This document shows positions 1 to 10,472 of a stretch of 64,000 bases of DNA, piece after piece (position 1 is the stretch's first letter; each line of letters begins with the position of its first letter). The stretch comes from Candidatus Gastranaerophilales bacterium (GTDB lineage: Bacteria > Cyanobacteriota > Vampirovibrionia > Gastranaerophilales > Gastranaerophilaceae). Under the pieces are notes generated by a model. That model did no database searches, was not told where the DNA came from, and saw only the letters and a program-made list of their open reading frames with translations. Position numbers and translations under genes: made by a program. Where the stretch lies: positions 1 to 64,000 of the forward strand of contig CALVGZ010000003.1 in NCBI GenBank assembly GCA_944327225.1. The letters run 5' to 3'.

Positions 1-49
1 ATGCTATTGAGATTCTTATATAATCAAAATAATCAATACTTGTAGACAT
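1..49 (-). CDS. rpoC: RNA polymerase beta' subunit, N-terminal fragment
   Basis: Only the first 16 codons lie in the window, and the gene runs off its left edge. The minus-strand reading starts at an ATG with an AAGGAG ribosome binding site at 55-60 and gives MSTSIDYFDYIRISIA, which matches the FDYVKIGLA-type start of bacterial beta' subunits. It follows rpoB by 31 bases, the usual rpoB-rpoC order, so the two are presumably cotranscribed. Whether the gene is split into rpoC1 and rpoC2 as in cyanobacteria cannot be seen. Confidence 0.8.
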   Translation of the reverse strand, partial: MSTSIDYFDYIRISIA

Positions 50-80
50 TTATTCTCCTTTGATTTTAATAATCTTTAAC

Positions 81-3000
81 TTAGTCTTTGAAGCTTGCAC
101 TTGTGTCAAAAAAATCAATATTTAAAAGTTCCGAATCTATATCGGAAAGAACTCTTTTGGGAGCAGACTTTCTTAAATCATCGGTATCACTCATTAAATC
201 GACTTCTTCTCCGCCTTTTTTGGAAACTGCAATATCCAAACCAATACTTTGTAATTCACGAACCAATACCTTAAATGATTCCGGAATACCTGGTCTTGGA
301 ATATTGTCACCTTTTACTATGGCTTCATAAGCTCTGGATCTGCCGTTAACATCATCTGATTTAATTGTCAACATTTCTTGTAACGTATAAGCTGCACCAT
401 AAGCTTCAAGTGCCCAAACTTCCATTTCACCGAATCTTTGACCGCCAAATTGAGCTTTACCGCCCAACGGTTGTTGAGTAACAAGTGAATAAGGACCTGT
501 GGAGCGAGCATGAATTTTATCGTCAACAAGGTGAACAAGTTTCAATATATATGAAATGCCAACAGCTATAGGCTCATCAAAAGGTTCGCCGGTTCTGCCG
601 TCATACAAAACAACTTTTCCGTCTTCTCTTACCCAATCTATACCCTTCTCCTTGATACCTTTAATAAGTTCAGCTTTTGTATTCATTTCAGATTGGTTAG
701 CACCGTACATCTCATCAAAAAGAGGGGACTCATAGTGATTACCTGTTAAATAAGACGCTAAACCCAATAAGTGTTCATAAGTTTGACCAACATTCATACG
801 TGAAGGAACACCAAGAGGATTCAATACTATATCAATAGGTGTACCGTCAGGCAAGAATGGCATATCTTCTTTTGGTAATATTCTTGAAACAATACCCTTA
901 TTACCATGACGACCGGATAATTTATCACCAACAGATACTTTACGCTTTTGAGCTATATAGACCCTGATAACAGTATTTGCACCAGGTGGAAGTTCATCAC
1001 CTTTTTCTCTATCAAATACTTTGACGTCTACTACTCTGCCGCCTTCACCATGAGGAACTCTTAAAGAATTATCTTTAACATCACGTGCTTTTTCAGCAAA
1101 TATTGCTCTTAAAAGCTTTTCTTCCGGCGGATGTTCTGATTCACCCTTTGGAGTAATCTTTCCTACCAAAACATCATCGGCATAAACTCTAGCACCAATA
1201 CGAACAATTCCTCTTTCGTCCAAATGCCTGATTGAATCTTCGGAAACATTAGGAATTTCACGAGTAATTTCTTCTGGTCCGAGTTTAGTTTGGCGGGCAT
1301 CAATTTCTAATTTTTCAATATGCAATGATGTAAATACATCATCATATACCAGTCTTTCATTAATCAAAATAGCATCTTCGTAATTGTAACCTTCCCAAGG
1401 CATGTACGCAACTAATACGTTTTTACCAAGCGAAAGTTCACCCATATTGGTTGATGCACCATCTGCAATAACATCACCTGCTTTAACCTTATCGCCTTCT
1501 TTAACTAAAGGTTTTTGATTAATACAAGTATCTTGGTTTGAGCGAACATATTTTAATAATTGATATTGATGAACATTTCCTTGTTTATCTTTTATATGAA
1601 TTTCTTCACCCATAACCTTGACAACAGTACCATCCACAGTAGAAACTGCAACCATGCCGGAGTCTTTTGCAACACGACCCTCTAAACCTGTGCCAACTAC
1701 AGGTCTTTGAGTAACTAATAGAGGCACCGCTTGACGTTGCATGTTTGAACCCATTAAAGCACGGTTTGCATCATCGTGTTCAATGAACGGAATTAAAGAT
1801 GTCGCAACAGATATAATTTGAATAGGCGAAACACCAACATAGTCAACCTTAGTTGATTCACCCATAGTAAATTCTGAACGATAGCGAACAGGAACGTAAG
1901 AATCTTTGATTTTTCTATCCTTCGTAAGTTCAATATCAGCAGGTGCTACACGATAATTCTCATCTTCGTCTGCAGTTAAATAATGGACTTCGTCCGTAAC
2001 TTGACCATCTTTTACAACAAAGAACGGGGTTTCAATAAAACCATAATCGTTAACTCTAGCGTGAGTTGCCAATGAATTGATCAAACCTGCGTTAGGACCT
2101 TCCGGAGTTTCAACAGGACATAAACGACCGTAATGGGAAGGGTGAATATCACGAACTGCAAAACCTGCACGCTCTCTCATTAAACCACCGGGACCAAGTG
2201 CCGAAATACGACGTTTGTGAGTTAATTCAGCCAACGGATTTGTCTGATCCATAAATTGTGATAATTGAGAAGAACCAAAAAACTCTTTTAAAGAAGCAAC
2301 CAATGGTTTTGTATTTAAAAGATTTAACGGGGTTAAAGTTTCAGAATCCTGCAACGTCATTCTTTCTTTAACTATTCTTTCAATTCTTGACAAGCCTACT
2401 CTGAATTGATTTTGTAACAACTCACCGACAGAACGTATTCTTCTATTTCCCAAATGGTCAATATCATCAAGAGTTCCTTCATCGTAAGTTAAATTTATTA
2501 AATATTCAATACCTGCAACGATATCTTGAATCGTAATCGTTCTTTGTGTTTCAGGTAAGTTTAATCCCAATTTTTTGTTTAATTTATAACGTCCAACTTT
2601 ACCTATATCATACTTCTTTTCATCAAAAAAACGAGCTTCCAGAATTGAACGACCTCCTGCGGGAGTAGCAGGATCACCGGGGCGAAGCTTTTTATAAACT
2701 TCAACCAAAGCTTCATCTGTTGTAGCAGCTGTATCTTTATCTAATGTTTTCTTTAAGAAATCGAAATGAGTAAATAAAGTTTCCATTTCAACAGGGGTTA
2801 TACCCAGTGCTTTCAACAAAGTTGTTGCTAAAATTTTTCTGTTTTTATCAATTTTTACATATACTAAATCATTTGCATCTGTTTCAATTTTTAACCATGC
2901 ACCTCGATTAGGAATTAATGTTGCATTATATAAACGTTTTCCCGTAGGAGATACTTCTTTTTTGTAATAAATACCGGGGCTTCTCACAATTTGAGAAACA

Positions 3001-3395
3001 ATAACACGTTCAGCACCATTAACAATAAATGTACCTTTATCAGTCATGGTCGGAATATCGCCAATATATACTTCTTGTTCTTTAATTTCACCAGAATCAC
3101 GATTAACCAATCTCATCATTACACGAAGTTGTTTAGCATAAGTTGCATCATGAATTCTTGCTTCTTCAATCGTATATTTTGGCTTATCAAATGTATAATT
3201 CGGTAAAAAATGTAACTCTAATCTGCCTGTATAATCCTTTATCGGACTAAAAGACAGGAGTTCTTCCTTTAAGCCTTCCTTTAAAAATTGTTCAAACGAT
3301 TTCTTTTGAACTTCAATCAAGTCGGGTAAATCTGTAAGACGAGTCCCCGGAATACCTTGAGGAGTAACACGGCTTGCTTTTTTTGTTGTTGTCAT
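81..3395 (-). CDS. rpoB: DNA-directed RNA polymerase beta subunit
   Basis: This is a full-length beta subunit of 1104 residues, close to the cyanobacterial length and shorter than the E. coli protein of 1342. The rifampicin-pocket region lies near residues 373-405 with [16 protein letters not shown] and SALGPGG intact, so no classical resistance substitution is seen there. The [12 protein letters not shown] active-site segment is near residue 822, and the C-terminal [17 protein letters not shown] motif that contacts beta' is present. The start ATG has a weak AGAGGT site upstream. rplJ and rplL, which often precede rpoB, are absent here. The gene has its own good promoter about 130 bases upstream and a long 5' untranslated leader. 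Confidence 0.98.
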   Translation of the reverse strand: MTTTKKASRVTPQGIPGTRLTDLPDLIEVQKKSFEQFLKEGLKEELLSFSPIKDYTGRLELHFLPNYTFDKPKYTIEEARIHDATYAKQLRVMMRLVNRDSGEIKEQEVYIGDIPTMTDKGTFIVNGAERVIVSQIVRSPGIYYKKEVSPTGKRLYNATLIPNRGAWLKIETDANDLVYVKIDKNRKILATTLLKALGITPVEMETLFTHFDFLKKTLDKDTAATTDEALVEVYKKLRPGDPATPAGGRSILEARFFDEKKYDIGKVGRYKLNKKLGLNLPETQRTITIQDIVAGIEYLINLTYDEGTLDDIDHLGNRRIRSVGELLQNQFRVGLSRIERIVKERMTLQDSETLTPLNLLNTKPLVASLKEFFGSSQLSQFMDQTNPLAELTHKRRISALGPGGLMRERAGFAVRDIHPSHYGRLCPVETPEGPNAGLINSLATHARVNDYGFIETPFFVVKDGQVTDEVHYLTADEDENYRVAPADIELTKDRKIKDSYVPVRYRSEFTMGESTKVDYVGVSPIQIISVATSLIPFIEHDDANRALMGSNMQRQAVPLLVTQRPVVGTGLEGRVAKDSGMVAVSTVDGTVVKVMGEEIHIKDKQGNVHQYQLLKYVRSNQDTCINQKPLVKEGDKVKAGDVIADGASTNMGELSLGKNVLVAYMPWEGYNYEDAILINERLVYDDVFTSLHIEKLEIDARQTKLGPEEITREIPNVSEDSIRHLDERGIVRIGARVYADDVLVGKITPKGESEHPPEEKLLRAIFAEKARDVKDNSLRVPHGEGGRVVDVKVFDREKGDELPPGANTVIRVYIAQKRKVSVGDKLSGRHGNKGIVSRILPKEDMPFLPDGTPIDIVLNPLGVPSRMNVGQTYEHLLGLASYLTGNHYESPLFDEMYGANQSEMNTKAELIKGIKEKGIDWVREDGKVVLYDGRTGEPFDEPIAVGISYILKLVHLVDDKIHARSTGPYSLVTQQPLGGKAQFGGQRFGEMEVWALEAYGAAYTLQEMLTIKSDDVNGRSRAYEAIVKGDNIPRPGIPESFKVLVRELQSIGLDIAVSKKGGEEVDLMSDTDDLRKSAPKRVLSDIDSELLNIDFFDTSASFKD

Positions 3396-3526
3396 CTAAA
3401 TACCTCTAATATATGTAATTACAATAATTATTAAAATAGTGCAAAACGGCTCTGTGACTACTTTTTAATTTATTCGGTTTTCAAATGCTTTTTTGCCATA
3501 ATGCAACATTTTATTAGACTTTATTA

Positions 3527-3554
3527 ATTATATAGGCTAAATATAAGCGGTCAA
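3527..3554 (-). promoter_or_regulatory. rpoB promoter
   Basis: The minus strand reads TTGACC (3549-3554), a 16-base spacer and TATAAT (3527-3532). It is the best sigma-70-type promoter in the 372-base gap between rpoB and the divergent gene at 3768. The predicted leader to the rpoB start is about 125 bases and I see no known attenuator or protein-binding leader in it. Confidence 0.65.
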
Positions 3555-3625
3555 GATTTAAGCTTAATAAAATTTTACAAAAGACTTGAATTTTTTTAAA
3601 AATAGTGTAAAATAAGTGACCGCTT
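3545..3625. repeat. 9-bp inverted repeat bridging two opposed promoters
   Basis: AAGCGGTCA at 3545-3553 is perfectly inverted as TGACCGCTT at 3617-3625. The left arm covers the -35 box of the rpoB promoter. The right arm lies at the expected start point of a plus-strand promoter, TTGAAT (3586-3591), 16 bases, TAAAAT (3608-3613). The spacing of about 72 bases between arm centres would suit a regulator that binds both sites and loops the DNA. This is inference; an isolated 9-bp match can also occur by chance. Confidence 0.4.
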
Positions 3626-3729
3626 GAATATATACCGACTTTAAAATTTGTTCTTAATGTTTAAAAAAATAAACCATTATATCCTGACAAAAAATCGTTA
3701 CAAGAATTTACTGTAATTTTTTTAAAAAT

Positions 3730-3738
3730 TGATAAAAT
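3730..3738 (+). promoter_or_regulatory. Extended -10 promoter for the TRL-like gene
   Basis: TGaTAAAAT forms an extended -10 element about 30 bases before the ATG at 3768. A strong GCGGAGG ribosome binding site at 3754-3760 follows. No convincing -35 box is seen. A second candidate promoter at 3586-3613 could also serve this gene. Confidence 0.4.
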
Positions 3739-3767
3739 TATTTTGTTAGGTTAGCGGAGGTTTATTT

Positions 3768-4077
3768 ATGAAAAAACTTTTTGGAATTTTAATGCTTTTA
3801 GTACTTATGACTTCTCCTTTGGCTATGGCTGCAGAAAATGTCTACGGCATTATTTACAAAGACGCAATGGAAGCAGGAGTTGGCTTTAGCGGAGTAGCTC
3901 CAGCTAAAAAAGGGGAAGCAACTTGCAGAAGCTTTTTTGCACTCGTTTGGACTAGGAGAATGCGGCATAAATGATGCGGCAAAAGCCGGAAAAATCAAAA
4001 CAGTTGCATACTACGATATACATACAAGAAATATCTTAGGTTATAAAAAAGTAACAACAACGGTATATGGGCAATAA
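3768..4077 (+). pseudogene. TRL-like small exported protein, broken by a one-base frameshift
   Basis: The gene starts with a strong ribosome binding site and a signal peptide ending in AMA-AE. It reads normally through KKGEATCRSF and then ends prematurely at 3974. If one T is removed from the run of six at 3933-3938, the reading continues as FLHSFGLGECGINDAA and ends in ILGYKKVTTTVYGQ at 4077, giving about 102 residues. That sequence matches the TRL-like family pattern (A-C-x-S, a G-[DE]-C-x-I-x-x-A core and a TT-x-VYG end). The protein is presumably periplasmic and its function is unknown. The break may be a sequencing error, a real null allele or a slippage-prone phase switch. Confidence 0.7.
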
Positions 4078-4082
4078 CTTTT

Positions 4083-4113
4083 ATTTGGCGGGGGAAATCT
4101 CCGCCAAATTTTA
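4083..4113. terminator. Bidirectional terminator between TRL-like gene and queH
   Basis: A 9-bp perfect stem (ATTTGGCGG at 4083-4091, CCGCCAAAT at 4101-4109) is followed by TTTT on the plus strand and preceded by A/T-rich bases. It separates two convergent genes. Confidence 0.75.
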
Positions 4114-4115
4114 AC

Positions 4116-4649
4116 CTAACGAATGCTATATAAACAACCGCAATATTTTTGAGTGTACATATTATTTTCTCTTGCAATTTGCCTAGAAATTTTAAATCCG
4201 TCATGCTTTTTAAAATCATAATTAACAAATTGTACTCCGCTACTTAAAGAAATAATATTGGCTTGTTCAAAAATTTGCTTGGAACTTTTATGGGGACTTA
4301 CGGTTAATGTTGTAGTAAAGTATTCTATGTTATTTTCTTTTGCAAATTCAGCAGTTCTCCAAAGCCTTAAATTAAAACATAAAGAACATCTGGTTCCCTT
4401 TTCCGGCTCATTTTTATATTCTTTTGCAAAGTCAAAAAATTTTTTTATGTCGTAATTCCCCTCATAAAAATCAACCCCTATTTTTTTGCAATATTTTTCC
4501 AATTCATTTTTTCTTATTTTATATTCCGAAAAAGGAAAAATATTAGGATTATAAAAAAATACTACAGGCTTGTAATTATCTTTTGTTAATAATTCAATTG
4601 GATAACTCGCACAAGGTGCACAACAAGCATGCAGTATAATCTTTTTCAT
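4116..4649 (-). CDS. queH: Epoxyqueuosine reductase QueH
   Basis: QueH carries out the last step of queuosine tRNA modification, reducing epoxyqueuosine to queuosine, and is not related to QueG. The family cysteine signatures are all present: HACCAPC near the N-terminus, GTRCSLCF in the middle and YCGC at the C-terminus, which together would hold the iron-sulfur cluster and second metal. The 177-residue length is normal for the short form. I chose the MKKIILHACC start; an ATG three codons upstream is possible. It lies just downstream of the VKOR-DsbA gene in the same direction with about 11 bases between them, so cotranscription is likely. Confidence 0.88.
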   Translation of the reverse strand: MKKIILHACCAPCASYPIELLTKDNYKPVVFFYNPNIFPFSEYKIRKNELEKYCKKIGVDFYEGNYDIKKFFDFAKEYKNEPEKGTRCSLCFNLRLWRTAEFAKENNIEYFTTTLTVSPHKSSKQIFEQANIISLSSGVQFVNYDFKKHDGFKISRQIARENNMYTQKYCGCLYSIR

Positions 4650-4660
4650 AACATTCAATT

Positions 4661-5869
4661 TTAATTATTTTCTCTTTTTAAAGCTAAATTAACTCTTTCA
4701 ACCAACTCATCATAAGGCATACCGCCCATATAAAAAACACCATTTATCACTAAAGCAGGAGTACCATTTAAATTATAAACAGCAGACTTATTAATATCTT
4801 CCAGCAATTCTTGAGCAATTTGAGGACTGTTTACATCACTTAAAAACTTGTTAATATCAATTCCAAGACGCTCTTTTTTAATATACTTAATAAGTTCTTC
4901 TTCGTTTTGCGGATGATAGTCAAAAAGAATGTTTGCTACACCCCAAAATTTTCCCTGTTTTTTAGCTGCAAGAGCATACTTTGAATATAAGCATGAATTT
5001 TCATGACCACCCAAAGTAACTGAAATTCTTGAATTACATGAAGTATCAAGAGGAAAATGAACATCCCTAACCAAAATCTTATTTTCTTTTGCAATTTTAT
5101 GAAGCATTATATTTAAAACTCTGCAAAAAGGGCAATTATAATCACTATATACATCTATAACAACACTTGCATTTTCATTACCTAAAACATTTCCTTTTAT
5201 TGCATATTTATTCGTTTTAGCTTCAAAAAATTCCTTCATCTCTTTTTCTTTTTTCAATTTAGGAGATAATACCAAACTATTATTAAGATAGGTTAATAAA
5301 GAGACAAAGGAAATCAAAACAATCAAAAATAAAACAAAATATTTTTTCGCACCTTTAATAAAGTCAACTACGGTAATCTTAATATCTTCAAGAAAAAACC
5401 CTTTACTGTTAGCTGTTAAAGCAATAAATAAGTCAACAAAATAAGTACAAAAACATAATACACAAATTTTATTTATTTTAAATATGGAAATAAATGCAAG
5501 AACCATTGAAATAGCAAAAGATAACAATCCCAAAGTTGCAATATAACTTCTTGGATTTTCAAAAACATCAAAAATAGTATTTTTAAATTTTGCTTGAATT
5601 CTGTCAACAAACAAAAGCATCAGCATAACAATATACAATATCATTCCCCACAACGCATTGGGAACTCCAAAAGAAAGGCTGTAACTAGTTTTAGAAACTC
5701 CATCACAATCAATTAAATCAGAAACCGAACAAAAACTCGGCACATAAGCTTCCAAAAAATTTGTTTTATAAAAAATTAAACTTAACTCAATACAAAGTCC
5801 AATACCAATTAAGACCAATAAAAATATGATCGTCCATCTAATTTTTGAAAATTTTAAATTATTTTCCAT
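4661..5869 (-). CDS. Vitamin K epoxide reductase-thioredoxin-like (VKOR-DsbA) fusion
   Basis: The first ~190 residues form a polytopic VKOR domain with the paired loop cysteines C47 and C55, the conserved FGVPNALWG segment and a membrane CxxC (CVLC, about residue 134). After a further membrane segment comes a periplasmic thioredoxin/DsbA-like domain with CPFC near residue 243. Such proteins oxidise cysteines of exported proteins and pass the electrons to quinone, replacing DsbB plus DsbA. The same fused layout is typical of cyanobacteria, which supports the lineage guess. The ATG is preceded by AGAGGAAAAG. It probably forms an operon with queH. Confidence 0.88.
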   Translation of the reverse strand: MENNLKFSKIRWTIIFLLVLIGIGLCIELSLIFYKTNFLEAYVPSFCSVSDLIDCDGVSKTSYSLSFGVPNALWGMILYIVMLMLLFVDRIQAKFKNTIFDVFENPRSYIATLGLLSFAISMVLAFISIFKINKICVLCFCTYFVDLFIALTANSKGFFLEDIKITVVDFIKGAKKYFVLFLIVLISFVSLLTYLNNSLVLSPKLKKEKEMKEFFEAKTNKYAIKGNVLGNENASVVIDVYSDYNCPFCRVLNIMLHKIAKENKILVRDVHFPLDTSCNSRISVTLGGHENSCLYSKYALAAKKQGKFWGVANILFDYHPQNEEELIKYIKKERLGIDINKFLSDVNSPQIAQELLEDINKSAVYNLNGTPALVINGVFYMGGMPYDELVERVNLALKRENN

Positions 5870-5962
5870 ATCTTTTCCTCTATAAAGACAGTTCCAAATT
5901 CAGGTAATATTATTATACAACTGTCTAACTTACATAATAATAGACAAAAGTATAATAAAAAT

Positions 5963-5990
5963 AAAGATGTATTTTTAAAAATACATCTTT
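5963..5990. terminator. Terminator downstream of dnaJ-like gene
   Basis: AAAGATGTATTT (from 5963) and its exact inverse ending at 5990 make a long perfect hairpin flanked by A-rich and T-rich stretches. It abuts the stop codon of the dnaJ-like gene, so it would end its minus-strand transcript; it could also act on the plus strand. Confidence 0.75.
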
Positions 5991-7040
5991 TTAAGAATTA
6001 ATCTTTTTTAAATTTTCGTATAATTCAACTGCCTCACGGGAAATTTCCTTGGGAAGTACTATCTTAATTCTTGCCTCAAGATAACCCTTTGCACCGTCTT
6101 TCTTGGGTAATCCCAAATCTTTCAAACGCAATTTCTTACCCGAGGAAGTCATTTTGGGAATTTTAATTTTAATTTTACCGTTTGGAGTCAATATATGCTT
6201 TTCACAGCCCAAAACAGCTTCATAAGGCAACAATTCAACATCCCTTACAAGATTGTAATCGGATATTTCATAATTATCGTCAGAAATATTAACAACCAAA
6301 TACACATCCCCGACTTTACCGTATGCGTCTTTTTTACCTTCACCCTTCAGACGAATTTTTTGTCCTTCCTTTACGAATTTAGGCACTTGAAAAGTTAAAC
6401 TCTTGGACACTTTTTCAAGTCCCGTCCCCGAACAATTAGAACAAAAACCTTGCCTTGAGCCATGACAAACCTGACATTCCTGATATGTGCTAACTATAAT
6501 TGATTTTTTAGGACATTTTATTAAATCATCCACTGTTAAATACACATTTTGAACTATGTCAAGATTTTCTTCTTTCTTTTTCGATTGAGAGCCGGAAGCA
6601 CTTCTACTATATGTTCTTTGTCCCGAAAAATCTCCGAATTGAGAAAAATCTCCAAAATTTGTATAAGTTCTGCTTCTTTGGTTTTGAGCCTGTTGGCTCA
6701 TGATATCTCCAAATATCGCCGAGAAAAAGTCAGAAAAACCGCCAGCAGAAGAACCGGAACCGCCAAAATTTGAAAAATTAAAGCCTTCAAATCCCGGTGG
6801 AACATTAAAATCGGCACCTTGTTGCCAAGAAGAACCCAACTGATCGTAACGTTTTCTTTTGGTTTCATCGCCCAAAACCTCGTATGCTTCGTTTATATCT
6901 TTAAATTTAGCTTGAGCATCGGGTGATTTGTTTACATCAGGGTGGTACTTTCTTGCAAGTTTCCTGTATGCTGATTTGATTGTTTGCTGATTTGCGTCTC
7001 TTGAAACGCCTAAAATTTCATAATAATCTTTATATTTCAT
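5991..7040 (-). CDS. dnaJ: DnaJ-type co-chaperone with a half zinc domain
   Basis: The protein has an N-terminal J domain with the HPD triad at residues 33-35, then a G/F/S-rich linker (about 75-150) and two C-terminal substrate-binding beta domains. J proteins stimulate the ATPase of DnaK. Canonical DnaJ has four CxxCxGxG motifs binding two zinc ions. Here only two cysteine pairs remain (about 187-201, CQVCHG and CSNCSGTG), so at most one zinc site is possible. It is thus between DnaJ and the zinc-free CbpA class. No dnaK or grpE lies nearby. The start codon follows a TAATAT box by six bases with no Shine-Dalgarno site. Confidence 0.85.
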   Translation of the reverse strand: MKYKDYYEILGVSRDANQQTIKSAYRKLARKYHPDVNKSPDAQAKFKDINEAYEVLGDETKRKRYDQLGSSWQQGADFNVPPGFEGFNFSNFGGSGSSAGGFSDFFSAIFGDIMSQQAQNQRSRTYTNFGDFSQFGDFSGQRTYSRSASGSQSKKKEENLDIVQNVYLTVDDLIKCPKKSIIVSTYQECQVCHGSRQGFCSNCSGTGLEKVSKSLTFQVPKFVKEGQKIRLKGEGKKDAYGKVGDVYLVVNISDDNYEISDYNLVRDVELLPYEAVLGCEKHILTPNGKIKIKIPKMTSSGKKLRLKDLGLPKKDGAKGYLEARIKIVLPKEISREAVELYENLKKINS

Positions 7041-7046
7041 ATTTAT

Positions 7047-7052
7047 ATATTA
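7047..7052 (-). promoter_or_regulatory. -10 box six bases before the dnaJ-like start codon
   Basis: The minus strand reads TAATAT, then six bases, then ATG, and no ribosome binding site is visible. This suggests a leaderless transcript. The base composition is so AT-rich that a chance match is possible. Confidence 0.35.
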
Positions 7053-7098
7053 AATCCAAAATTACAAAAATTAAGTATTCTTAATTATTTTTTTATAA

Positions 7099-10000
7099 TT
7101 ATTTTTTTCTCCATTTAAAATACCTCACTGACGAAACATTTTTCGGATTTCCAACTACTCTCACCTTAAACTCTCTGGTGCTTTCATCATTACCGTACGC
7201 CAAAGGCGGAATTTTTGCAACGTATTCATCTGGTATTTCTTCCGATAACATTTTTTCAAACGGAGAAACCGTCAAAGACTTAATAATATTTTTAGCATCA
7301 TCGGACATTTTATTTACTATTTGTTCCGTCGAGAATTTACCAATCGGACCTAAAACATTTACTATTTGATAGGGAATTTTTCCATATATTTCCATATTAC
7401 AATCCTGTGTTAAAGTATTAAATTTACCAAACAAATATAAACTCATATTTGTCCCTTGAGTCTTTATGTATTGAACATCGGCCAAAGAATTTTTTATATT
7501 TACAGTACCTTCTATAGTTTTAAAATCTCCTGTATTTTGATTTGTTATTGTTGACAAAGTTGAATTCAAAGTCAATTTCAAAATACTTTGAGATAAAATA
7601 TTTCCTGCCTGCAAAAACCTTTCAAGTTTTGCAAATTGAGACAATTCACCATCATCTATATTAAATTTTATATAACCATCAAAAGTTTTTAAAACTTCAT
7701 CAAAACTAAAACCTTTAAATTCCGCCTTTATTAATGAACTTAATTTTCCGCTTGCAGCAATAGAGAGATTTTTTATTTCTTTTATATTGTTTGTCAAAAG
7801 CCTTACGTTTACTTCTTTTAAAATCATTTCAATATTAGTTTTATTGTTATTAATTTCATGAACAAAATTTCCTGATATATTCCCCTTGAATAAATCTGCT
7901 TTAAAGTCTTTAGCATATATAACATTATTTTTTAAATTTCCTTCAATATAGACCGAATTCAAAAGCATATTCATAAGTTCAAGACTAACTATGTTAGCTC
8001 TGAAATCAGACACTTCAATATTATTACCATTGTTCTTCTTAAAATATCTGCTTACAGTATCAAGATTTATATAATTTGAACTAATTTGAGCATAATCAAC
8101 CAGAATTTTATCTTTCAACATTTTTAATTGTGCAATTAAATCAAAATCAAATCCGAAAATTTTACCCCTGACAATATTTATATATGCACTTGAATTTTTA
8201 ATATTCAAAAGCAAATCAGGAATAAACAGATTGTAATCCCTGCAATTCAAATTATATAAATTTAAATTACCATCAATTTGAGGATAAGATGTTTTTCCGT
8301 TTATAGTCAAATTACCTATTGCGTCAAAAGAAATAAAATAACTTGGTATATACAAAGAAAGCTTTTCCTGAATTAATATTTTAAAATTATTCAATATTGG
8401 ATTTAAAGAAGAATAATTCAATACAATTCCTGAAATCAAAGCTTGTTTTCTTGAACCGGATAATACATAGCCTTCGGTTATAATTAATCTGTCTTTTAAA
8501 ATATTCAAATCGAGAAAAAGTACAGGTGCTTCTTTTTCTTTTGATTTTATGACTATAAATTTATTGTCGTGAGGAATTTTTGCTTTTATTTTTAATAATA
8601 TGTTTGAATTTTTTTGTTTATAATTTTTTATTTCACCTTCAATAACAAAAGGTAAATCGTCAAAAGATACATTTGTTTTTGGAATTAAAATATTATCAGG
8701 CAAAATTTTTAAATTAATTTTGCTGGTTTTTATTATATTATTTTTAAATTTTACATTTGGATCAATAATTTGAACTAAAATATCAGAAAATTTATTATTA
8801 CTTGGATTTGAAGAAATTAAAATTTCATTTGCAAAACATTCACTTTTTAATGACTTAACAAAAATTCTAACCTGCTCAAGTCTAGAATTTACGGTTATTA
8901 TAGGATTTTTAAAATTTCCCTTTATATTTGCAGAAATTTTAACCATACCGCTCTTAAAAATATAATCATCTAAAATAGGAACAAAAGAAGAAATTAACGG
9001 TAAACTTTTTCCCAAATTAATGATACTCGCCAAATCTATCACATCAGAATGAATTTTTAAATTCAAATTAGTCTGTTCATCTATATTTCCAATTACATAA
9101 AATTTTGAATTACCAAAATTTAAAGAAGTATCAACTATATTTATTCTACTATTTTGTAAACTAACATTTGAATTAATATTTTTCAGATGCAAACCTGTTT
9201 TTTTATGAAACAAAGACGCGTTCTTTATTTCAAATTTTCCATTTGAAATAATTTTTCTAAAATCACTTTTTAAATATAAATCAACAGATGCCACCCCGTT
9301 AAAAACTATTTCATCGGCATCAAATTTGATATTTAAAATTTTATAAAAAACATTTAATACCTCTTTAAAATCCGAAAGATTAATTTTATTTGAATTTGCC
9401 TTAATTTCAACAAATTTATTTTTTGAAGTACTTGCATTCAACTTAATTTTTAAAAATTGATTCTTTATAAAATTAAAATCACAATCAGCAAAAATTTTAT
9501 CGGCACTAAAGGTAAGTAATAAATTATTTTTAGGAAGTTTTAAGCCATTTACCATGAATGAATAATCTGAAAATTTTACGATGCCGTCAATATTTGTTCT
9601 TTTTTCTTGGGGTGTAATTTTTAAGTCAATATCTGCCCTTGAATAAAATTTATATTTATCTGCAAATACCAAAGGATTATATGTTAATTTTGAAATAATA
9701 TCATTAATTTTACTTACTGGATAATTTTTTGTCCTGAAACCCAACTTTAAATTAAAATCCGCAATCTTGAAGGAAGAACTTTTCAGTTGCCCCTTTGTTA
9801 CTACATTAAAACTGCGATTTTTAAAATCAAAAGAAGGAAATGAAGAAAATTTTAAATTATTAGCTAATAATACAAAATTTTTATTTACATTAATGTCATA
9901 TAAATTGAAAAATAGTTTATCAGTATAAAAATTAAAATTTCTGATTTTAAATTTTGATTTTTTGGATTCGTCTAAAATATTTTTTAAATCAAAATAATCG

Positions 10001-10467
10001 AAACAACTATATTTTTTATTTTTATTAAAATCAACAAAAATTGAAATGCTTTCGCTTTTAATTTTTGAAAAATCAACATACCCAAAAAACAAAGAAAGTA
10101 TATTCAAATCAATATTAACTTTGTCGATAATCAAAAAATCTTTATCTTTTGAATATTTTAACTTGAATTCGTCAGCTTTAATATTTACATCCAATTTATA
10201 ATTTGGACTTACTTTTAAATTATCTATATCAAAGATTAAATTTGTATTTTTTGAAAAATAAGAATTTAAAAAAAGTTCAACATTATCTTCTTTTATATAT
10301 TTAGGAATTAAACAAATAAAAGAAATATACAAAACAATTAATATAAACAAAAACAATAAAATAAACCGTTTTAAAAATTTACAAAAATTACCACTCTGAA
10401 TGTCTCTTTTTCTAAAAACAACATTCAAACTTTTCTTAAACCAGCTTTTTTTCTTAATATATATCAT
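7099..10467 (-). CDS. Giant AsmA/YhdP-like envelope protein
   Basis: This 1122-residue protein starts with a basic cytoplasmic end and one membrane anchor (about residues 34-55), followed by a very long periplasmic region of repeating beta-rich segments typical of AsmA-like bridge proteins, which are thought to carry phospholipids between the two membranes. The C-terminal ~200 residues hold the conserved AsmA-type block (LERFLQAGNILSQSILKL, IEGTVNIKNSLADVQYI, MSLYLFGKFNT). The same block recurs in the plus-strand gene at 14645. It lies five bases after the second exbD in the same direction and is the last gene of the tonB-exbB-exbD-exbD series. The exact subfamily is uncertain. Confidence 0.75.
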   Translation of the reverse strand: MIYIKKKSWFKKSLNVVFRKRDIQSGNFCKFLKRFILLFLFILIVLYISFICLIPKYIKEDNVELFLNSYFSKNTNLIFDIDNLKVSPNYKLDVNIKADEFKLKYSKDKDFLIIDKVNIDLNILSLFFGYVDFSKIKSESISIFVDFNKNKKYSCFDYFDLKNILDESKKSKFKIRNFNFYTDKLFFNLYDINVNKNFVLLANNLKFSSFPSFDFKNRSFNVVTKGQLKSSSFKIADFNLKLGFRTKNYPVSKINDIISKLTYNPLVFADKYKFYSRADIDLKITPQEKRTNIDGIVKFSDYSFMVNGLKLPKNNLLLTFSADKIFADCDFNFIKNQFLKIKLNASTSKNKFVEIKANSNKINLSDFKEVLNVFYKILNIKFDADEIVFNGVASVDLYLKSDFRKIISNGKFEIKNASLFHKKTGLHLKNINSNVSLQNSRINIVDTSLNFGNSKFYVIGNIDEQTNLNLKIHSDVIDLASIINLGKSLPLISSFVPILDDYIFKSGMVKISANIKGNFKNPIITVNSRLEQVRIFVKSLKSECFANEILISSNPSNNKFSDILVQIIDPNVKFKNNIIKTSKINLKILPDNILIPKTNVSFDDLPFVIEGEIKNYKQKNSNILLKIKAKIPHDNKFIVIKSKEKEAPVLFLDLNILKDRLIITEGYVLSGSRKQALISGIVLNYSSLNPILNNFKILIQEKLSLYIPSYFISFDAIGNLTINGKTSYPQIDGNLNLYNLNCRDYNLFIPDLLLNIKNSSAYINIVRGKIFGFDFDLIAQLKMLKDKILVDYAQISSNYINLDTVSRYFKKNNGNNIEVSDFRANIVSLELMNMLLNSVYIEGNLKNNVIYAKDFKADLFKGNISGNFVHEINNNKTNIEMILKEVNVRLLTNNIKEIKNLSIAASGKLSSLIKAEFKGFSFDEVLKTFDGYIKFNIDDGELSQFAKLERFLQAGNILSQSILKLTLNSTLSTITNQNTGDFKTIEGTVNIKNSLADVQYIKTQGTNMSLYLFGKFNTLTQDCNMEIYGKIPYQIVNVLGPIGKFSTEQIVNKMSDDAKNIIKSLTVSPFEKMLSEEIPDEYVAKIPPLAYGNDESTREFKVRVVGNPKNVSSVRYFKWRKK

Positions 10468-10472
10468 TCTGT

